Position numbers and translations under genes: made by a program
Notes under the pieces: model-generated
The model's database searches: none
Seen by the model: only the letters and a program-made list of their open reading frames with translations
Told to the model about the DNA's origin: nothing
In this document: positions 1 to 5,366 of the stretch, in pieces
Numbering within the stretch: position 1 is the stretch's first letter
How the letters are laid out: every line of letters starts with the position of its first letter
DNA from: CAZGOM01 sp964542875
GTDB lineage: Bacteria; Planctomycetota; Phycisphaerae; Phycisphaerales; Phycisphaeraceae
Reading direction: 5' to 3'
DNA: 5,803 nucleotides
Assembly: GCA_964542875.1 (NCBI GenBank)
Contig: CAZIWA010000204.1
Coordinates: 1 to 5,803 of the forward strand

Positions 1-281
1 TTGGTGACGAGGATGTCGGCTTCCTTGCCCTTTAAAATGTCATCGGTCTGCTTGGCGGAGCCGGCATAGGATTCGGCAAATTTGACGTCCTGGCCGTGCT
101 TTTCCTTCCATTCTTTCTGGAACGCGGGGATGAGTTCCTTGTAGACGCTGGAGGCGACGGAGTAGCCCAGAAGGGTGACTTCGGTGGGCTTTTTGTCATC
201 GGCTTCGGCGGCGCGGGCGGAGGTGAGGGCCAGGCCGGTGAGGGCAATGGCGGTGACAAGGGTGACGAGAGACTTAAGCAT
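1..281 (-). CDS. Sulfate/thiosulfate-type ABC transporter periplasmic solute-binding protein, N-terminal fragment
   Basis: Only the first 93 codons are present; the gene continues past position 1. The ATG at 281-279 is preceded by GGAG (complement of 288-291) at a 6-base spacing, which supports this start. Residues 1-24 form a classical Sec signal peptide: MLK, a hydrophobic core, then a likely signal peptidase I site after ARA (24|25), so the mature protein is exported. Mature residues 34-93 match the opening of the Sbp/CysP family: a first strand 'EVTLLGYS', then 'YKELIPAFQKEWKEKHGQDV', then 'ESYAGSAKQ' at 70-78 (compare QSHGGSGKQ in E. coli Sbp, part of the anion-binding region) and 'ILKGKEADILV'. 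Known family role: capture of sulfate or a similar oxyanion for an ABC importer. Tungstate, molybdate or another anion is possible, because the ligand-binding residues lie mostly outside the window. The gene is divergent from the DUF255 gene. No transporter permease or ATPase gene is visible here. Confidence 0.85.
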   Translation of the reverse strand, partial: MLKSLVTLVTAIALTGLALTSARAAEADDKKPTEVTLLGYSVASSVYKELIPAFQKEWKEKHGQDVKFAESYAGSAKQTDDILKGKEADILVT

Positions 282-287
282 TGAATG

Positions 288-291
288 CTCC
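288..291 (-). promoter_or_regulatory. Ribosome binding site of the solute-binding protein gene
   Basis: GGAG on the minus strand, six bases before the ATG at 281. It decides the start codon of the partial solute-binding protein gene. Confidence 0.65.
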
Positions 292-325
292 GGTTGAAAG
301 GGGAGGAACGCGTTATGAGCGGGGT

Positions 326-331
326 ATTTTA
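326..331 (-). promoter_or_regulatory. Possible -10 box for the solute-binding protein gene
   Basis: TAAAAT on the minus strand (ATTTTA on the plus strand) differs from TATAAT at one base and lies about 45 bases before the start codon. No convincing -35 hexamer sits 16-18 bases further upstream, so this is a weak candidate only. Confidence 0.25.
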
Positions 332-392
332 GTCAGGAGCGAGGTTGAAGTTGTGTGGAGGAGCGGTGTTTGTGTGGTTTACTGGAGGTTGC

Positions 393-425
393 GGGGGATT
401 GTGGGGGAGGGCGGAGGGATGGGGG
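393..425 (+). other. Potential G-quadruplex motif
   Basis: The plus strand carries five runs of at least three guanines: GGGGG 393-397, GGGGG 403-407, GGG 409-411, GGG 416-418 and GGGGG 421-425. The loops are 5, 1, 4 and 2 bases. This satisfies the canonical G3+N1-7 intramolecular quadruplex pattern with one spare run. It lies about 110-145 bases upstream of the solute-binding protein start. The motif is read directly; folding or function is inference. Confidence 0.55.
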
Positions 426-442
426 AGAATCGTTTCGGACGA

Positions 443-469
443 AGATTAACCAGATTATGAAGAGACATT
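443..469 (+). repeat. Degenerate 9-base-period repeat, short patch
   Basis: Units AGATTAACC (443-451), AGATTATGA (452-460) and AGAGACATT (461-469) recur every nine bases with mismatches, after which the phase is lost. The style matches the better-preserved patch at 532-567, so both may be remnants of one repeat type. The match is loose. Confidence 0.35.
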
Positions 470-531
470 TACAAAGATGAGGAGGCGGGCAAGGGTGTGG
501 TTGGGGGCTTGGTGAGGAAAGTTTTTTAACA

Positions 532-567
532 GGATTTGCAAGATGGGCAAGATTTAAACGATGCGAA
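532..567 (+). repeat. Degenerate 9-base tandem repeat, about four units
   Basis: Four consecutive 9-mers can be read: GGATTTGCA (532-540), AGATGGGCA (541-549), AGATTTAAA (550-558) and CGATGCGAA (559-567). All share NGAT at the first four positions and end in A. The A/T-richer composition stands out against the G-rich flank. No coding role is apparent; the patch lies about 255 bases upstream of the DUF255 start. Confidence 0.45.
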
Positions 568-821
568 TGGCGGTTGGGGGTGGATGCGGTGATTGGGAGG
601 CGGGAGTTGGGTTTTTAAGGATGGTTAGGGCGCGTGCACGAGCTTTGTTTTGTTGCTTGTACTGTGATAGCACCGGGCGATTGGCCCTGAAGGCAAGGTG
701 CAGATTGAAGAGGAAGGCCATGCCACCCGGAATTGCAGGTTCTCGTATTGGAGCGCCAACAAAACCTTTCTCAGGGGAAGAAGGGGTAAGATGTTTCCTC
801 CACTTATTTGAAAGATGATTC

Positions 822-3197
822 ATGTCCAACGATTCACATGCGCATCCGCATCATCAGGCTTTGGTTAACGCGGACGGAAGCTGGAAGTACACCAATCACC
901 TGGCGAATCAGACGAGCCCGTACCTGCTGCAGCATGCGCATAACCCGGTGGACTGGTATCCGTGGGGTGAGGAGGCTTTTGAGCTTTCGAGGAAGCTGGG
1001 GAAACCGATTTTTCTTTCGGTGGGGTACTCCACGTGCTATTGGTGCCATGTGATGGAGCGGCAGGTGTTTGAGAATCCGGAGATTGCCTCGCAGATGAAT
1101 GAGCATTTCATCAATGTGAAGGTGGACCGGGAAGAGCGGCCTGATATCGATGACATTTACATGGTGGCGGTGCAGGTGATGACGGGGCGGGGCGGCTGGC
1201 CGATGAGCGTGTTTTTGACGCCGCCCGGGACGCAGGGACCGGAGGATGCGGGGCTTAAGCCGTTTTACGCGGGGACGTATTTCCCGCCTGAGCCGGCGCA
1301 TGGGATGCCGAGCTTTCCGCAGATTCTGCTGGGGCTGAGCAAGGCGTGGAACGAGCAGCGGGCGGAGATCATCGGGCAGGCGGTGCAGGTGGCGGAATCC
1401 GTCGAGAAGCACCTGGCGCACATGGATGATGCAGGCGAACTGAATGTACAACTTGTGCAGACAGCGGCGAATTCCCTGCTGAGGACCTACGACCCGGTGA
1501 ACGCGGGCTTTGGCGATGCGCCCAAGTTCCCCACGCCGACGAATCTTCTGTTTCTGCTGAAGGTGTATCAGAACAACCAGGATGCGGACCTGTGGAAGGC
1601 CATCGGGCACACGCTCCAGCGCATGGCCATCGGCGGGATGTACGACCAGATCGGCGGCGGGTTTCACCGGTATTCCACCGATGAGAAGTGGCTGGTGCCG
1701 CACTTTGAAAAAATGCTCTACGACAACGGGCTCCTGGCGGAGACGTATGCGATCGCACAGGCGACCAACCCCAGCGCGGATGAGCCGGCTTTCTACGGCG
1801 ACATCGCCCGGGAAACGTGCGACTACGTGATCCGTGAGATGACGGACCCGACGGGGGCGTTCTGGTCGGCACAAGATGCGGAAGTGGACACGATGGAAGG
1901 CAAGAGCTACCTGTGGCAGCCGGCGCAGGTGAACAAGGCGCTGTTTGGCCGGACGCTGGCGGAGCAGAGCCTGCCGCACCATGCTTCGATTCTGTATGGT
2001 CTGGACAAGGGGCCGAATTTCAAGGACCCGCACCATGCGAACGCCCCAGCGGAGAACGTGCTGTATCTGCCGGTGAGCCTGGGCGAGTTCGCCAAGGCAC
2101 AGGGCATGACGCTGGACGCGGCGAAGGCGCTGAAGAAGCAGATCGACGGGCGCTTGCTGGCTGAGCGCAACAAGCGCAAACAGCCGGGCATGGATGACAA
2201 GGTGCTGGTGTCGTGGAATGGCATGATGATCGCGGGCATGGCCAAGACGGGCCAGGTGCTGGGCGAGAAGAAGTACATCGAGGCGGCAGGCAAGGCTGCA
2301 GACGCGGTGCTAACGCACATGCGCGGCGCGGATGGACGGCTGATGCGGGCCATGCGCAATGGGCAGGCGCGGATCCCGGGATTCCTGGATGACTATGCGT
2401 ATTTGATCCACGGGCTCATTGCGCTGTTTGACGCCTCGCAGGAGGACAAGTGGCTTAAGGAAGCGATTGTGCTGACGGGCGTGGTGACCCAGGATTTTGC
2501 GTGCGAGCAAGGCGGGTTTTATGACACGCTGGCGGGACAGAAGGACCTGTTTGTGCGCACACGCAGCACGTATGACGGGGCGATCCCCACGGGCAACAGC
2601 CAGATGGTGCACAACCTGCTGGACCTGGCCCGGATCACGCACGATGAGGTGTTCTTCCACGCGGCGGCGGACAATCTGCGTTCGTTTGCGATCACCATGA
2701 AGCGCCTGGGCCAAGGGATGACGCACATGCACCACGCGCTGCTGAAGGCGCTGGAACTGGCCCCGGAAGGGGTGCAGGCGGCGGCATCGCCCGAGACGGC
2801 AAAGCAGGAACGCAGGCAGGTGCTGGAAGTGGGCCTGAGCGCGCGTGAGCTGGATTTGTCGTCCGGGTCTGCACAGATCACCGTGGGGCTGGACCTGGGG
2901 CCGGATTACCACGTGAACGGGCCCGAAGCCGACGCGGAAGGCCTGGTGGCCACGCAACTGGTGCTGGTGGATGCGCCGGGCATCGAAATCGAAGTGGTGT
3001 ACCCGGAGCCCAAGGAACGGAAGTTTGAATTCGCAGACAAACCGATCCGGGTGTACGAGGGACAGGTGATGTTCCACGCGAAGCTGACGGGCAAGGTGAC
3101 TGGCGGGACGCCGAAACTGGTGCTCAAGTGTCAGGTGTGTACGGAGATGAGCTGCCTGGCGCCTAAGGAGTATGAGTTGCCGGTGGAGATACGGTAG
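822..3197 (+). CDS. DUF255/COG1331 (YyaL/SPATA20-type) thioredoxin-domain protein with a DsbD-alpha-like C-terminal domain
   Basis: A 791-residue protein, longer than the roughly 680 typical of the family. Residues 25-49 (NHLANQTSPYLLQHAHNPVDW and following) are the family's opening signature. A thioredoxin-like fold follows with the redox pair C72-x-x-C75 (CYWCHVMERQVFE) and VDREERPDID at 101-110. Residues ~190-640 are the helical barrel related to N-acylglucosamine 2-epimerases, with GGMYDQIGGGFHRYS (271-285), PHFEKMLYDN (293-302), DDKVLVSWNG (458-467), FLDDYAYL (521-528) and DGAIPTGNS (585-593). From ~663 to 791 the sequence resembles the N-terminal domain of DsbD (PF11412 type): YHVN, VVYPEPKERKF, VYEGQV and a Cys motif C770-x2-C773-x4-C778 before LAPKEYELPV. 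No signal peptide or membrane segment is visible, so a cytoplasmic location is inferred. The N-terminus is His-rich (H6, H8, H10, H11). The biochemical role of the family is unsettled; a thiol-redox role is suggested by CxxC. The ATG at 822 lacks a clear Shine-Dalgarno sequence but fits the family N-terminus. Confidence 0.95.
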   Translation: MSNDSHAHPHHQALVNADGSWKYTNHLANQTSPYLLQHAHNPVDWYPWGEEAFELSRKLGKPIFLSVGYSTCYWCHVMERQVFENPEIASQMNEHFINVKVDREERPDIDDIYMVAVQVMTGRGGWPMSVFLTPPGTQGPEDAGLKPFYAGTYFPPEPAHGMPSFPQILLGLSKAWNEQRAEIIGQAVQVAESVEKHLAHMDDAGELNVQLVQTAANSLLRTYDPVNAGFGDAPKFPTPTNLLFLLKVYQNNQDADLWKAIGHTLQRMAIGGMYDQIGGGFHRYSTDEKWLVPHFEKMLYDNGLLAETYAIAQATNPSADEPAFYGDIARETCDYVIREMTDPTGAFWSAQDAEVDTMEGKSYLWQPAQVNKALFGRTLAEQSLPHHASILYGLDKGPNFKDPHHANAPAENVLYLPVSLGEFAKAQGMTLDAAKALKKQIDGRLLAERNKRKQPGMDDKVLVSWNGMMIAGMAKTGQVLGEKKYIEAAGKAADAVLTHMRGADGRLMRAMRNGQARIPGFLDDYAYLIHGLIALFDASQEDKWLKEAIVLTGVVTQDFACEQGGFYDTLAGQKDLFVRTRSTYDGAIPTGNSQMVHNLLDLARITHDEVFFHAAADNLRSFAITMKRLGQGMTHMHHALLKALELAPEGVQAAASPETAKQERRQVLEVGLSARELDLSSGSAQITVGLDLGPDYHVNGPEADAEGLVATQLVLVDAPGIEIEVVYPEPKERKFEFADKPIRVYEGQVMFHAKLTGKVTGGTPKLVLKCQVCTEMSCLAPKEYELPVEIR

Positions 3198-3219
3198 GAA
3201 GAAGGGGAGTGGTTGCGTG

Positions 3220-3235
3220 GGCGTCCTGCGACGCC
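3220..3235 (+). terminator. Small hairpin after the DUF255 gene, possible terminator
   Basis: GGCGTC (3220-3225), loop CTGC, GACGCC (3230-3235): a perfect 6-bp stem 22 bases after the stop codon. No T-run follows, so it is not a textbook intrinsic terminator. It could still slow polymerase or protect the transcript end. Confidence 0.3.
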
Positions 3236-3352
3236 GCGAAGTGGATGTGAATACCGGAAATTTATGGGTTTTTGTATGGAGGCGAAGGCAGCCACTGCGG
3301 TAGCATCTGGTTTGATTTCGGGCGGCTTTCGCATTTCGTGTCTGTGCTTTTC

Positions 3353-3358
3353 AAGGAG
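3353..3358 (+). promoter_or_regulatory. Ribosome binding site of the pseudopilin gene
   Basis: AAGGAG five bases before the ATG at 3364. This is a near-perfect Shine-Dalgarno sequence and it fixes the start just before the prepilin leader. Confidence 0.8.
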
Positions 3359-3363
3359 CATCC

Positions 3364-4107
3364 ATGTTGCGCCGCAAAAAAGGTTTTACGCTGATTGAGC
3401 TTCTGGTGGTGATCTCGATCATTGCCATCCTGATGGCACTGATGCTGCCGGCGATGAGCAATGCGCGTAAATCCGCGCGGATGGTGATGTGCGGAAGCGT
3501 GCTGCATCAGTGGTCGATCCCGATGGCGGTTTACGCCAACGACAACAGGCAGGCGTATCCGATTATGGGGATGGTGGCGCTTTATGGGTCGATGTATCCC
3601 CAGTATGGCGGATATGCGAATCAGTATTCGGCGATTTGGCAGACGTCGATGTCGAGCTACATCGGAGCGAACATGCACAAATGCCCGGATGCGGGCTCGC
3701 GCCAGAAATGGGGAGGGGGGCCGACAAGCCCGTCGTGGGATTTCTGGATGGACTACACGTATTACCCGTATCGGGAGTACAGCGCCCTGGATTACCAAAG
3801 CATCGGCTGGATGCCGCGTTCTCCGATGAAGACGGACCATGTGAAAGATCAGTTTGGCCGAAAGAGCGTATTGATGGGGGACGTGAACCGTTATGTCGGC
3901 TCCGGCATTGTGCCGTATATGACCAACCATCACGGGTCGACGGGGATTTCCGGCACGGCTCCGTTTGCGGGAGATGTGGACCAATTGACCCCCATTGCAG
4001 TGAACGTGCTGTATGTCGACGGGTCGCAGGAGTCGATTCCGGAGACTTCACTGCTCAAGTCCCAGTATTACAACGACAGCTCATATACCTATTACTGGAA
4101 GCAATGA
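3364..4107 (+). CDS. Prepilin-type N-terminal cleavage/methylation domain protein (type II secretion-like pseudopilin)
   Basis: A 247-residue protein starting with a class III leader, MLRRKKG, then FTLIELLVVISIIAIL. The expected prepilin peptidase cut is G7|F8, with the conserved Glu at mature position +5 (E12). Residues 8-30 form the single membrane helix that anchors or packs such proteins into a pilus-like fibre. The helix continues as MSNARKSARMVMCGSVLHQW, and 'MAVYANDNRQAYP' follows, the common pattern of the multi-copy pseudopilins of Planctomycetota, Lentisphaerota and Verrucomicrobiota. C107 lies in 'HKCPDAG', also common there. The C-terminus has NVLYVDGSQ (214-222), matching the DG end of the H-X9-DG motif, but the expected His position (209) is Thr; the nearest candidates are H189-H190, about 29 residues earlier. 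The globular part is rich in Tyr, Ser and Gly. No secretion or pilus assembly genes are adjacent, so its machinery must be encoded elsewhere. Exact function unknown. Confidence 0.9.
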   Translation: MLRRKKGFTLIELLVVISIIAILMALMLPAMSNARKSARMVMCGSVLHQWSIPMAVYANDNRQAYPIMGMVALYGSMYPQYGGYANQYSAIWQTSMSSYIGANMHKCPDAGSRQKWGGGPTSPSWDFWMDYTYYPYREYSALDYQSIGWMPRSPMKTDHVKDQFGRKSVLMGDVNRYVGSGIVPYMTNHHGSTGISGTAPFAGDVDQLTPIAVNVLYVDGSQESIPETSLLKSQYYNDSSYTYYWKQ

Positions 4108-4160
4108 GCTTTGCGCTGATTTGCGCATAAGAGCTGGATTTTCAGGCATAAGCGGCGGAT

Positions 4161-4181
4161 TGGCGGGTATGGTGCCCGCCA
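4161..4181 (+). terminator. Hairpin between the pseudopilin and creatininase-family genes
   Basis: TGGCGGG (4161-4167), 7-base loop, CCCGCCA (4175-4181): a perfect 7-bp GC-rich stem 53 bases after the pseudopilin stop. No T-tract follows, so a terminator role is uncertain. It also overlaps a possible promoter of the next gene. Confidence 0.35.
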
Positions 4182-4192
4182 GATGGGTGATA

Positions 4193-4198
4193 TATGAT
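4193..4198 (+). promoter_or_regulatory. Possible -10 box for the creatininase-family gene
   Basis: TATGAT differs from TATAAT at one base and sits 40 bases before the start codon. The only -35 candidate at suitable spacing (18 bases) is the poor ATGGTG at 4169-4174, inside the hairpin loop. If real, the gene has its own promoter. Confidence 0.3.
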
Positions 4199-4226
4199 TC
4201 GAGCATGGTCCTGGTCCCTTTCAAAT

Positions 4227-4231
4227 GAGGA
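4227..4231 (+). promoter_or_regulatory. Ribosome binding site of the creatininase-family gene
   Basis: GAGGA six bases before the ATG at 4238. It supports this start over the out-of-frame ATG at 4231. Confidence 0.7.
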
Positions 4232-4237
4232 TGTTCC

Positions 4238-5041
4238 ATGCTTAAGGACTGTTATTGGATCAACCAGACGGATGCGACTTTTCCGTTGTTGCGAGAAGCC
4301 AGTGAGCGCGTAGCGCTGATTCCGCTGGGGAGCATCGAAAGCCATGGGCCGCATCTGCCGCTGGGGTGCGACCCGATCAAGACGGACAACCTGGTGAAGG
4401 AGATCACCAAGCTGGAGACGGTGGCGGTGCTGCCGACGATGGCGTACACGTATGTGGCCGATGCGCGGATGATGCCGGGGGCGATCCATATCAAGTCCCA
4501 CATCCTGATGGATTATGTGGAGTGCATCTGCGATGAGGCGTACCGGAACGGATTCAACAAAATCATCCTGCTGCATGGGCATGGCGGGAATACATCGCTG
4601 AACACGATGTTCTGCAATCGGATGCTGGAGAAGGAAAAGCCGTATGCGGTCTACAGCCTGAGCGCACAGGGCGACTCATGGGACAAGATGATGGAGATGA
4701 CCGAAGGCAAGCACAACGGGCACGCGTGCGAATGGGAGACAAGCATTTTTTATATGGCGCGGCCTGACCTGATCCGGATGGAACTGCTGGGCGACAAGAC
4801 GTACCCGAAGCAGGAAAAAGCGGATGTGGGCAATGCGCTGACTGCGGTGGACTGGGTGTCCAAATATCCGGAGATGGTGGTGGGCAAGCCGCAACTGGCG
4901 ACCAAGGAGAAGGGGGCGCAGTTTTTGAAGATCGCCAGCACGTCGGTGGTGGAGCACATCCGGAAGATCAAGAAAGATACGAAGACGCTGGAGGTGATTG
5001 CGAGCTACATCAAGCGGGCGAATTCGGTGGGGGGGAGATAG
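4238..5041 (+). CDS. Creatininase-family metal-dependent amidohydrolase
   Basis: A 267-residue protein, close to the usual ~240-270 of the family, probably cytoplasmic (no signal peptide). The N-terminal signature GSIESHGPHLPLGCD at 31-45 supplies E34, H36 and D45, at the same numbers as the metal ligands of Pseudomonas creatininase. LLHGHGGN at 111-118 matches the family's NGHGGN, with H115 as the expected metal ligand; the usual Asn before Gly is His113 here. GHACEWETS at 161-169 matches the HAGExETS motif, whose Glu completes the dinuclear metal site in non-creatininase members. Known family activities include creatinine hydrolysis, the FAPy deformylase ArfB and the mycofactocin peptidase MftE. 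The GGN/ETS pattern fits this broader group better than true creatininase, so substrate and pathway cannot be assigned. It lies 130 bases after the pseudopilin gene and converges on a PhyH-family gene. Both could act on small organic nitrogen or ether compounds, but that is speculation. Confidence 0.92.
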   Translation: MLKDCYWINQTDATFPLLREASERVALIPLGSIESHGPHLPLGCDPIKTDNLVKEITKLETVAVLPTMAYTYVADARMMPGAIHIKSHILMDYVECICDEAYRNGFNKIILLHGHGGNTSLNTMFCNRMLEKEKPYAVYSLSAQGDSWDKMMEMTEGKHNGHACEWETSIFYMARPDLIRMELLGDKTYPKQEKADVGNALTAVDWVSKYPEMVVGKPQLATKEKGAQFLKIASTSVVEHIRKIKKDTKTLEVIASYIKRANSVGGR

Positions 5042-5044
5042 AGG

Positions 5045-5063
5045 AAGAGGCCTGCGGCCTTTT
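5045..5063 (+). terminator. Hairpin with short T-run directly after the creatininase-family gene
   Basis: AAGAGGCC (5045-5052), loop TGC, GGCCTTTT (5056-5063). The stem is 8 bp with one G-T wobble and ends in four Ts that form part of it. It starts three bases after the TAG stop. The position fits an intrinsic terminator, but the T-run is short. Confidence 0.45.
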
Positions 5064-5132
5064 CGGGGTACGGGTTTCGGGGATCGGGTAAGAGCAGAGG
5101 GAGGAGAGGTTTAGCGCCAATACAGAGGGGGG

Positions 5133-5165
5133 ATTCTTCAGCACCCATCGAGGATGCTGAAGAAT
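5133..5165. repeat. 11-bp perfect inverted repeat
   Basis: ATTCTTCAGCA (5133-5143) and TGCTGAAGAAT (5155-5165) are exact reverse complements around an 11-base centre. No T-run follows on either strand, so it does not look like an intrinsic terminator. It could be a protein-binding palindrome, a hairpin RNA or one end of a small repeated element. Confidence 0.6.
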
Positions 5166-5185
5166 AGGAAACAATCAAACGATCA

Positions 5186-5252
5186 TTTGTCCGGGAGCTG
5201 CGCTCGAAGACTCGCCGACCCCTGGCTACGTGCGGTCGCACCCGGATCCAAA
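5186..5252. other. Possible folded element (nested stems) in the convergent spacer
   Basis: TTTG (5186-5189) can pair with CAAA (5249-5252), and CCGGG (5191-5195) with CCCGG (5241-5245), giving an interrupted closing stem. Inside are two short hairpins: GAGC/GCTC (5195-5198 with 5202-5205) and GTGC/GCAC (5230-5233 with 5238-5241). Shared end bases mean not all pairs can form at once. The stems are short, so this is suggestive only. Confidence 0.25.
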
Positions 5253-5309
5253 CGCACGCGGCTCTGTAACGTTGCTAAAGAGTCAGAGAAAGAGCGGAAT
5301 TTAAGAAAG

Positions 5310-5333
5310 CAGGACGCCCTCACGGGCGTCCTG
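5310..5333. terminator. Bidirectional intrinsic terminator between convergent genes
   Basis: CAGGACGCCC (5310-5319), loop TCAC, GGGCGTCCTG (5324-5333): a perfect 10-bp, GC-rich stem. On the plus strand it is followed by TGGATTTTCTT; on the minus strand by CTTTCTTAAATT, read from just beyond the other arm. It lies 34 bases past the stop of the minus-strand PhyH gene, which it most obviously serves, and could also catch read-through from the creatininase side. Confidence 0.8.
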
Positions 5334-5366
5334 TGGATTTTCTTGACCCGAGACCAGAGGCCTGGC

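Larger units (their letters stand above)
282..821. other. Long divergent intergenic region, probably non-coding
   Basis: This 540-base gap separates the divergent solute-binding protein and DUF255 genes. From about 296 to 430 the plus strand is strikingly G-rich and C-poor. Two patches of degenerate 9-base repeats follow, around 443-469 and 532-567. The part from about 554 to 829 has no stop in one frame on each strand (85 and 91 codons), but neither reading frame has a recognisable domain or a good ribosome binding site. I see no tRNA, convincing riboswitch or CRISPR repeats. Promoters for both flanking genes must lie here, but none stands out strongly. Confidence 0.6.
5042..5366. other. Intergenic region between convergent genes, with several inverted repeats
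   Basis: This 325-base gap holds no credible gene. In order it contains the hairpin at 5045-5063, a purine-rich stretch (about 5064-5132), an 11-bp perfect inverted repeat (5133-5165), a segment able to form a multi-branched fold (5186-5252), and a strong terminator hairpin (5310-5333). An open frame on the minus strand from 5241 runs into the creatininase gene, has no known domain and is rejected. No tRNA signature is present. Confidence 0.6.

Noticed and set aside
554..829. Overlapping small open frames of 91 (minus) and 85 (plus) codons
   Set aside because: No domain, no ribosome binding site, and open on both strands at once; kept only as a flagged spacer segment.
834..2036. A 400-codon open frame on the minus strand
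   Set aside because: It lies antisense within the DUF255 gene, is dominated by Arg, His and Pro, has no domain, and arises from the GC-rich codons of the real gene.
2310..3077. A 255-codon open frame on the minus strand
   Set aside because: Antisense shadow of the same gene, with His/Arg-rich low-quality sequence.
3262..3984. A 240-codon open frame on the minus strand
   Set aside because: Antisense to the pseudopilin gene; Arg/His-rich, no recognisable motif.
3489..4130. A 213-codon open frame on the plus strand
   Set aside because: Out-of-frame shadow of the pseudopilin, whose leader, membrane helix and ribosome binding site are clear in the other frame.
5005..5241. A 78-codon minus-strand open frame
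   Set aside because: It runs through the hairpins and into the creatininase stop region, with no domain and Arg/Ser/Pro-rich sequence.
5180..5280. A tRNA or riboswitch in the convergent spacer
   Set aside because: No T-loop (GTTCRANNC) or acceptor-stem pairing was found, and no known riboswitch core could be recognised.
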